64,000 bases of DNA from Shimia aestuarii (lineage in GTDB: Bacteria > Pseudomonadota > Alphaproteobacteria > Rhodobacterales > Rhodobacteraceae), in the NCBI RefSeq assembly GCF_022814865.1, contig NZ_JAKVRD010000015.1, positions 1 to 64,000 of the forward strand. Direction: 5' to 3'. Positions 56,061 through 64,000 of this stretch are shown here, piece by piece. Made by a program: the position numbers and the translations under genes. A model generated the notes under the pieces. The model saw nothing but the letters and a program-made list of their open reading frames with translations, did no database searches and had not been told where the DNA came from. How positions within the stretch are numbered: position 1 is the first letter of the stretch; each line of letters starts with the position of its first letter.

Positions 56061-56088
56061 AAAAGGGCGCCATGAGGGGCGCCCTTTT
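56061..56088. terminator. Bidirectional terminator between the TraB-like and pyrophosphatase genes
   Basis: A perfect 10-bp stem AAAAGGGCGC with GCGCCCTTTT lies five bases after one stop and 22 before the other convergent stop. Confidence 0.85.
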
Positions 56089-56109
56089 GATTACCTATCT
56101 CAGAAGCGA

Positions 56110-57030
56110 TCAGACCTTGAGGTTCGGGATGATCTGTTTCTTGCGCGACATGATGCCGGGGAGGACGACGCTGTCGCCGTCGACAGTGGCACCAAAGCTC
56201 TTTTCGGCGACGCCTTTGACGAGGTCGTTCGGCACGAAGAGGGTCGCTTCTTCGTTGAGAATGTCGACGACGAAAAGCAGGACTTCATCCACTCCGTCTT
56301 CTTTCGCGACATCGGCAAAGGAAGTCATCAGGCTCGCTTTGCGGTCAAGGACGAGTTTCGGCGCGGTGGTCTCAAGCACGGAGACGCGGAACTTGGTGCC
56401 GTCGACTTCGTATTCTTTCGAGTCCATGCGGATCAGTTCGGCATCCGAGAAGGCCGAGATGTCGGATTTGGCTTCGAAAAGCTCGGAGGCATATTGGCCA
56501 AGGTCGATGTTCAGTTCCGAGGCGAGCTTTTCGGCCAGCGCCTTGTCCACGTCGGTCGTGGTCGGCGAACGGAACTCAAGCGTGTCGGAGAGGATGCAAG
56601 AGAGCATCGCGCCCTTGATATTGTCGGGCATCTTGTCGGCATCGTCGCCCATCAGATCATACATGATGGTTGCGGTGCAGGCGAGCGGGCGGATGGTGAT
56701 GTCGATCGGGCCCTTGGTTTCAAGGCCACCGACGAGCTTGTGGTGGTCGATGATGGCGGTGATATCGGCGTCGTTGATCGCCTCGGGAAGCTCGGCGGGG
56801 TTGTTGGTGTCGACGATGACGACCGGGGTATCGGCGGCGACGTCGCTGATGATCTCGGGCTTTTCAAAGCCCCATTTCTCGATCACGAAGGCGGCTTCGG
56901 TGTTCGGCTCGCCAAGCAGGACGGGCTTGGCAGCGACGCCTTTGATTTCGTTCAGATACCACGCCCAGATGATGGGCGAGCCGGTGGAATCGGTATCGGG
57001 CGACTTGTGGCCGAAAACGAGGGTGGTCAT
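56110..57030 (-). CDS. ppaC: Manganese-dependent inorganic pyrophosphatase (family II)
   Basis: A 306-residue DHH-family phosphoesterase. Metal ligands: FGHKSPDTDS at 6-15, VIVDTNNPAEL near 71-81 and IIDHHK near 91-96. The C-terminal DHHA2 domain has the substrate-binding region. It hydrolyses pyrophosphate from biosynthetic reactions such as Sat. AAGGA lies before the ATG at 57030; an ATG two codons earlier is possible. Confidence 0.95.
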   Translation of the reverse strand: MTTLVFGHKSPDTDSTGSPIIWAWYLNEIKGVAAKPVLLGEPNTEAAFVIEKWGFEKPEIISDVAADTPVVIVDTNNPAELPEAINDADITAIIDHHKLVGGLETKGPIDITIRPLACTATIMYDLMGDDADKMPDNIKGAMLSCILSDTLEFRSPTTTDVDKALAEKLASELNIDLGQYASELFEAKSDISAFSDAELIRMDSKEYEVDGTKFRVSVLETTAPKLVLDRKASLMTSFADVAKEDGVDEVLLFVVDILNEEATLFVPNDLVKGVAEKSFGATVDGDSVVLPGIMSRKKQIIPNLKV

Positions 57031-57183
57031 GAGCAATAGTCCTTCATCGAACGGGGAGAATTTGCGCGCGTTATAGGGGCGACGGGGCGCCTTGTCACGC
57101 CCCGCTTGGCTGGATCAGGAGGGAAGGACAAAAAGCCCCGCCCCTGATGCCGCATTGCAGCAATGATGGCGATCAGGTGACGC

Positions 57184-57993
57184 TCAGGCGGGGACTTTGG
57201 CCATCGTCTTGCGGATTTCGGCGGCGACCTCTGCTGCATGGGTGATCGGCCCCATATGCCCCGCGGTGGCAAGTGTCGCGCGCCGCGCATTGGGAATACG
57301 GGCGGCAAGACCGTCCTGCACCGTTTTCATCAGGGCCGGCGATTGTCCTCCGTCCATCAACACGCAGGGCGCGGTGATCTGGCCAAGACGCGGGATCAGG
57401 TTGGTGTTGTCATCGGCCAAAGCAGGCTGGCTCGCCCCGATAAAGGGAATGAGCCGCGTCGCGGTTTTCTGAAGCTCCTCGGGCAAAGCGTCCCAAGGCC
57501 GCCCATCGCCCCAGACCCGCAGGAAGATCCGCGCGCCCATTGCCGGATCGCCCGCCTCGATATGGGCGTTGATCTCGTCCATGTGAGCACAGTTCCATTG
57601 ATGAAGCTCTGGCGCATCCTCCCGCGCCACGGCCATCAAGACCGGCTCGAAGAGCGACAAGCTGCGCACCATTTCAGGTTTCTCGAGCGCGATCAGCAGC
57701 GACAGCACGCCGCCAAAGCTATGCCCGATCAGGTCAACCGGCTCGGTGATGAGCGGCAAGAGCGCCTTCAGCGTTTCTTCGGTGAGATCGCCATGCCCGC
57801 CCCAAACCGGGCTTTTGCCATGGCCCGGCAGATCAAGCGCGGTGATGGTCAGGTCGTCCTCAAGCTGTTGAGCGACGCCGCGCCACGCCCCGGAATGGGC
57901 CAGCGAGCAATGCAGGGCGATCGCCTTGCGCGAGCCAGTTCCGTAGGTCCGCGCATGAAGCGCAAGCGGCGCTTCCATCGTGCTGGCCGTCAT
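57184..57993 (-). CDS. Alpha/beta hydrolase
   Basis: A 269-residue cytosolic hydrolase. The nucleophile elbow is GHSFGG (90-95, S92); LDLPGHGKSP near 53-62 and the C-terminal TAGHMGPITHA give the typical layout with its His. The substrate is unknown. It lies 3 nt after the isomerase gene on the same strand, so the two form an operon. Confidence 0.88.
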   Translation of the reverse strand: MTASTMEAPLALHARTYGTGSRKAIALHCSLAHSGAWRGVAQQLEDDLTITALDLPGHGKSPVWGGHGDLTEETLKALLPLITEPVDLIGHSFGGVLSLLIALEKPEMVRSLSLFEPVLMAVAREDAPELHQWNCAHMDEINAHIEAGDPAMGARIFLRVWGDGRPWDALPEELQKTATRLIPFIGASQPALADDNTNLIPRLGQITAPCVLMDGGQSPALMKTVQDGLAARIPNARRATLATAGHMGPITHAAEVAAEIRKTMAKVPA

Positions 57994-57996
57994 GTC

Positions 57997-58593
57997 TCAG
58001 AGCTCCCCGGCGAGATGCAGGTCGAGATGGGCAAGGCGATCCTGCCCGAAGAAGCGCGCGCCATCGTCCGTGATATAGAAAGGCGAGCCAAACGCACCGG
58101 CCTCGACCGCCTCCTCAAGATTGCGGGGGTAGGTTTCCGCGCCAAGCAGCAAGCCACTGTCAGCGAGGCTCGGGTCGAACCCTGTCTCCTCGAGACAGGC
58201 CCGGATCACACTGTCTTCGGCAATGTCCTTCTCATCGGCCCAGCAGGCCCGCAAGAGCGCCTGCACAAGCGCGCCGGTATCGCCGCCTGCCTTCTGCGCC
58301 GCGATGATCGCGTAGGACGAGGGCGCGGCATTGGTCGGCCAATGCGCGGGTTTGAGGTTGAACGGCAGGTCGGCCACCTTGGCCTGACGCAGGAGATCCT
58401 GCGCGCGATAGTCCATGCGCGCGGGATGTCTATCGGCCGGGGCGGTGCCGCCGGTCCGCGCAAAAAGCGCGATCACATCCAGAGGCTTGTAGGTGATCTC
58501 GGCGCCGTGACGTGCGGCGATCGCCTCGAGACGGTCGCCCGCAAGGTAGGCATAGGGCGAAATCGTCGAAAAATAGTAGTCTATATGTGTCAT
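57997..58593 (-). CDS. 2-hydroxychromene-2-carboxylate isomerase family protein (DsbA fold)
   Basis: A 198-residue thioredoxin-fold protein of the HCCA isomerase/GST kappa type. The N-terminal [20 protein letters not shown] carries the Ser-Pro site for glutathione; [22 protein letters not shown] is the typical C-terminal part. The native substrate need not be a naphthalene intermediate. It is first in an operon with the alpha/beta hydrolase and divergent from prs. Confidence 0.88.
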   Translation of the reverse strand: MTHIDYYFSTISPYAYLAGDRLEAIAARHGAEITYKPLDVIALFARTGGTAPADRHPARMDYRAQDLLRQAKVADLPFNLKPAHWPTNAAPSSYAIIAAQKAGGDTGALVQALLRACWADEKDIAEDSVIRACLEETGFDPSLADSGLLLGAETYPRNLEEAVEAGAFGSPFYITDDGARFFGQDRLAHLDLHLAGEL

Positions 58594-58720
58594 TTGTTCC
58601 CTTCGCGCGCGCGGCATGTCTTTGCCAGAGGGTATGCCCATGTTAAGCGGTGTGCAATGTCACGAATCTGTCACCGCAGGGAATGCGACGCGGCGACAAT
58701 ACGCCCTGGGGACCACATAT

Positions 58721-59743
58721 ATGGCACACATTCTCGAACCCAAACTCATCACAGGCACGTCGAATAAGCCGCTCGCCAACGCGATCTGCCGCCGCATGTC
58801 CATGCATCGCGGCAAGACCCTCGGCCTTGTCGATGCCCGTGTCGAACGGTTCAACGATCAGGAAATCTTTGTCGAAGTGTTCGAGAACGTGCGCGGCGAG
58901 GACATGTTCATCGTCCAATCGACATCGCGCCCGGCCAATGACAACCTGATGGAGCTTCTGATCATGGCCGACGCGCTGCGCCGGTCCTCGGCCAAGCGCA
59001 TCACCGCCGTGATCCCCTATTTCGGCTATGCCCGCCAAGATCGCCGCGCCAAGGCCCGGACACCGATTTCGGCCAAGCTCGTCGCCAACATGCTCGTCGA
59101 GGCAGGCATCGAACGGGTTCTGACGATGGACCTGCACGCGGCCCAGATTCAGGGCTTCTTTGATATTCCCGTGGACAACCTCTATGCCTCGCCGATCTTC
59201 GCGCTCGACATCATGGCACAGTTCCCCGGCGATGCGCTCAACGATGTGATGGTGGTGTCGCCCGATGTCGGCGGCGTGGCCCGTGCCCGCGAGCTTGCCA
59301 AGCGGATCAACGCCCCGCTCTCGATCGTGGACAAGCGCCGCGAAAAGCCCGGCGAAGTCGCCGAGATGACGGTGATCGGCAACGTCGAAGGCAAGAAATG
59401 CCTGATTGTGGACGACATGTGCGACACGGCGGGCACCCTCTGCAAGGCAGCAGAAGTGCTGCTCGAGCACGGCGCGACCGAGGTCCATTCCTACATCACC
59501 CATGGCGTCATGTCCGGCCCGGCGGTTGAGCGGATCACCAATTCGGTGATGAAATCGCTGGTTATCACGGATTCGATCGAACCCACCGAGGCCGTGAAAT
59601 CCGCCGAGAATATCCGCATCCTGCCGACCGCGCCGCTTTTTGCGCAAGCGATCCTCAACATCTGGAACGGCACCAGTGTCTCGTCGCTGTTTGAGACCGA
59701 GACGCTTGAACCCGCCTACGAAGGCCTGTTCAAGACGCGCTAA
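58721..59743 (+). CDS. prs: Ribose-phosphate pyrophosphokinase
   Basis: A 340-residue enzyme making PRPP from ribose 5-phosphate and ATP. Conserved parts: [21 protein letters not shown] flag region ([14 protein letters not shown] near 63-76), [18 protein letters not shown] near 103-120 and the PRPP loop [12 protein letters not shown] near 228-239. The ATG at 58721 gives the usual N-terminus; an upstream frame exists but is not supported. Confidence 0.96.
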   Translation: MAHILEPKLITGTSNKPLANAICRRMSMHRGKTLGLVDARVERFNDQEIFVEVFENVRGEDMFIVQSTSRPANDNLMELLIMADALRRSSAKRITAVIPYFGYARQDRRAKARTPISAKLVANMLVEAGIERVLTMDLHAAQIQGFFDIPVDNLYASPIFALDIMAQFPGDALNDVMVVSPDVGGVARARELAKRINAPLSIVDKRREKPGEVAEMTVIGNVEGKKCLIVDDMCDTAGTLCKAAEVLLEHGATEVHSYITHGVMSGPAVERITNSVMKSLVITDSIEPTEAVKSAENIRILPTAPLFAQAILNIWNGTSVSSLFETETLEPAYEGLFKTR

Positions 59744-59768
59744 GCGTGGCCAGAGCCAAGAATGACAA

Positions 59769-59794
59769 GGGCGCCCATTGTGGCGCCCTTTTTT
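59769..59794 (+). terminator. Terminator of prs
   Basis: The perfect 7-bp stem GGGCGCC with GGCGCCC around a six-base loop is followed by six T residues. Confidence 0.92.
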
Positions 59795-59797
59795 GTC

Positions 59798-60169
59798 CTA
59801 TTCGATCTGCCAATCATCGGCGTGGTGCAATTCACCAATCGCGAACCAACTCATCCGAACCCGCGCGATCCGCGTGTCGCCCCATGTGCGAAACACAAGG
59901 TCAAATCCGGTTGCGCTGATATGCTCTGCCTTGACCTCCGCGCGGGTGTTATGCGCGCTATCCATGTCCGAAAGCGAAAGACCGACCTGTACGGAGGGCG
60001 GTTGGCGGAACGGTTCAGAGAAAGTGACGGTCTTGCGGCGCTCGCGGGGGCCGGTGCCAGTCCACATGTCACCGCCGTCTTCAAAATCCGAAAAGAGGGG
60101 CACGTCACCTTGCGCCACCCCGATAAGATGATTTCTTAGTCGCTTCATTTCATCTTCCAGTAGTCGCAT
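59798..60169 (-). CDS. H-type lectin domain protein
   Basis: A 123-residue protein. From about residue 40 on, RKTVTFSEPFRQPPSVQVGLS and the later ATGFDLVFRTWGDTRIARVRMSWFAIGE match the beta-sandwich of the H-type lectin domain (Helix pomatia agglutinin type). No signal peptide or membrane helix is visible. The start may be 60169, a GTG at 60187, or the ATG at 60148. It lies after the atp operon terminator and is probably expressed separately. Confidence 0.78.
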   Translation of the reverse strand: MRLLEDEMKRLRNHLIGVAQGDVPLFSDFEDGGDMWTGTGPRERRKTVTFSEPFRQPPSVQVGLSLSDMDSAHNTRAEVKAEHISATGFDLVFRTWGDTRIARVRMSWFAIGELHHADDWQIE

Positions 60170-60253
60170 TGACCTAACGGAATTCACAGGGCCTTGGCAA
60201 TTGGAAATAGACCGAATGACGTCAGATCAGGGCGCCAACACCGTCGTTGAATA

Positions 60254-60287
60254 AGAAAAGGCCCCTTCCGCGCGGGAAGGGGCCTTG
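60254..60287 (-). terminator. Terminator of the ATP synthase operon
   Basis: Read on the minus strand, the 12-bp stem AAGGCCCCTTCC with GGAAGGGGCCTT around a five-base loop runs into TTTTCTTA. It separates atpC from the lectin gene. Confidence 0.88.
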
Positions 60288-60311
60288 TTCCGGTCCTGTC
60301 GGTCCGTTGGA

Positions 60312-60707
60312 TCAATCCATGGAGTCGAGCAGGTGAACCATGTCGGCGACGAATTTCTCCGCCGCGTCCTTGTCTTCCGCATCGGCGTTCTCGGCTGCGG
60401 CGCGGGCTGCAGAGAGAACATCCTCAAGATCGGCCTTGGTCACGTCGACACCCACATGGGCGTGCTCGGCGATCACCGAAATCGAATCCGCCGAAATCTC
60501 GGCGAAACCGCGGGTGACGACAAAGTCTTTTTCGCCGTCAGACGATTGAACCTTCACCACGCCGGGGCGCAGCGAGGTCAGCGTCGCCGCATGCCCCGGC
60601 ATGGCGGTCATGTCGCCATCTGCGCCGGGGATTTGCACGGCGGTCACCTGAAGCGAAGCGAGGCTCCGCTCAGGGCTGACCAGGTCAAATTGCATCGTGT
60701 TTGCCAT
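60312..60707 (-). CDS. atpC: F0F1 ATP synthase subunit epsilon
   Basis: A 131-residue central-stalk subunit. The N-terminal beta-sandwich ([39 protein letters not shown]) is typical; the C-terminal helical part is short and acidic. It follows atpD by 11 nt and ends the operon. Confidence 0.96.
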   Translation of the reverse strand: MANTMQFDLVSPERSLASLQVTAVQIPGADGDMTAMPGHAATLTSLRPGVVKVQSSDGEKDFVVTRGFAEISADSISVIAEHAHVGVDVTKADLEDVLSAARAAAENADAEDKDAAEKFVADMVHLLDSMD

Positions 60708-60718
60708 TTCGGGCCTCC

Positions 60719-62158
<1,440 letters not shown>

Positions 62159-63034
62159 TTAGAGCGCTTCAGCGCCCGAGATGATTTCAATAAGCTCGTT
62201 GGTAATCACAGCCTGACGCGAGCGGTTATACTCGATGGTCAGCTTGTCGATCATATCGCCTGCGTTGCGGGTCGCGTTGTCCATTGCGGACATCCGCGCG
62301 CCCTGCTCCGAAGCGCCGTTTTCCAGCAGTGCTGCGAAGATCTGTGTCGCGACGCCGCGCGGCAGCAGGTCGGCAAGGATTGCCTCTTCGCTGGGCTCGT
62401 AGTCGTACAGGGTCGACGCACCATCGGCCTCGGCACCCTCAAAGGAGGCCGGGATGATCTGCTGTGCGGTTGGAACCTGGGTCACGACGTTGACGAACTG
62501 CGCATAGAAGATCGTCGCAACGTCGAACTCACCGTTGTCGAACCGGCCGAGGATGTCGCGCGCAATACCTTGCGCGTCGTCATAGCCGACACGTTTCACT
62601 TCGGTCAGGTCCACATGGCCAACGAACTGGTCACCCAGCTCACGCTTGAGCGCGTCGCGGCCTTTCTTGCCGACGGTCAGGACCTTGACGGTCTTGCCCT
62701 CAGCGGAAAGTTCCGCAGCTTTCGCGCGCGCCAGCTTTGCGATGTTCGCGTTAAAGCCACCGCAGAGGCCGCGTTCAGCGGTCATCACCACGAGAAGGTG
62801 GGTCTGATCGCTGCCGGTCCCCGACAGAAGCTTGGGCGCAGAGTCGGAGCCGCCGACCGATGCCGCGAGCCCACCGAGAACGGCATTGAACCGCTCGGTA
62901 TAGGGGCGCGACGCCTCGGCAGCATCCTGCGCGCGGCGAAGTTTCGCCGCGGCAACCATCTGCATGGCTTTGGTGATCTTCCGAGTGTTTTTCACACTCT
63001 CGATCCGGTTTTTTAGGTCCTTCAGACTAGGCAT
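62159..63034 (-). CDS. atpG: F0F1 ATP synthase subunit gamma
   Basis: A 291-residue rotor shaft subunit. [36 protein letters not shown] at the start is the N-terminal helix of the coiled coil (quoted in part: [17 protein letters not shown]), and [17 protein letters not shown] near 240-256 is the conserved C-terminal part. It lies 12 nt after atpA. Confidence 0.97.
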   Translation of the reverse strand: MPSLKDLKNRIESVKNTRKITKAMQMVAAAKLRRAQDAAEASRPYTERFNAVLGGLAASVGGSDSAPKLLSGTGSDQTHLLVVMTAERGLCGGFNANIAKLARAKAAELSAEGKTVKVLTVGKKGRDALKRELGDQFVGHVDLTEVKRVGYDDAQGIARDILGRFDNGEFDVATIFYAQFVNVVTQVPTAQQIIPASFEGAEADGASTLYDYEPSEEAILADLLPRGVATQIFAALLENGASEQGARMSAMDNATRNAGDMIDKLTIEYNRSRQAVITNELIEIISGAEAL

Positions 63035-63046
63035 TGTCCGAACCCC

Positions 63047-64000
<954 letters not shown>

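Overview
The window is a high-GC alphaproteobacterial chromosome segment, most likely from the family Rhodobacteraceae (Roseobacter-type). That placement is an inference from three things: the gene set (PC-synthase, DUF1150 next to Hsp20, atpAGDC order, purEK, a fused Sat-CysC), the very short Flp pilins with Asp at +5, and a HrcA/CIRCE-type groESL promoter. I saw no rRNA, tRNA, CRISPR array, IS element or prophage structural gene. Coding density is high and most genes are housekeeping.

Region 1 (1-12.6 kb) is a tight adherence (tad/cpa) locus on the + strand. It holds three Flp pilin genes (the first cut by the window edge, the first two almost identical), cpaB, the secretin cpaC, an OmpA-type lipoprotein in the place usually held by cpaD, cpaE, the ATPase cpaF, tadB, tadC, two TPR lipoproteins, the prepilin peptidase cpaA and a separate AAA+ ATPase. 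No tadE/F/G pseudopilin genes are in the window.

Region 2 (12.6-27.4 kb) is mixed housekeeping: a DUF4405 membrane protein, phosphatidylcholine synthase, O6-alkylguanine-DNA methyltransferase, ileS, a VIT1/CCC1-type transporter, a truncated globin, the ycjX/ycjF pair, truA, a FabH-like ketosynthase, a phage-CII-like regulator, thymidine kinase, a hydroxyacid dehydrogenase, a CsaA/Trbp111-type protein, proC and ybjN. The 376-nt gap between the CII-like gene and tdk holds a perfect operator-like inverted repeat and a nested set of strong stem-loops. Upstream of ybjN lies an AT-rich patch with one exact and one near-exact DnaA box.

Region 3 (27.6-41.6 kb): a three-gene MacAB/DevABC-like exporter, ubiK, lgt-midA-pgeF, a 47-residue basic small protein with its own leader and terminator, an Lrp-type regulator divergent from trxB, an unusual in-frame fusion of an EPS-associated MarR-like domain to Sat-CysC, a GT10-type glycosyltransferase, and DUF1150/Hsp20 behind a probable RpoH promoter.

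Region 4 (41.6-57 kb): purE-purK, an orphan phnM overlapping a lipase gene, NUDIX, GNAT and EamA genes, groES-groEL with promoter and CIRCE, a DUF2161 / threonine aldolase / YcgN-like / ribF run, a MaoC hydratase, a HAD hydrolase, an acyl-CoA dehydrogenase, a TraB/GumN-like gene of atypical base composition, and a manganese-type pyrophosphatase.

Region 5 (57-64 kb): an alpha/beta hydrolase with a chromene-carboxylate isomerase, prs, an H-type lectin domain protein, and the 3' part of the ATP synthase operon (atpC, atpD, atpG, partial atpA).

The most unusual items are the MarR(EPS)::Sat-CysC fusion, the structured element at 24.0-24.1 kb with the adjacent CII-like operator, the DnaA-box pair, and a triple 11-bp repeat found in two intergenic regions 40 kb apart. 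All positions and structures were read by eye; no folding, profile or database search was run.
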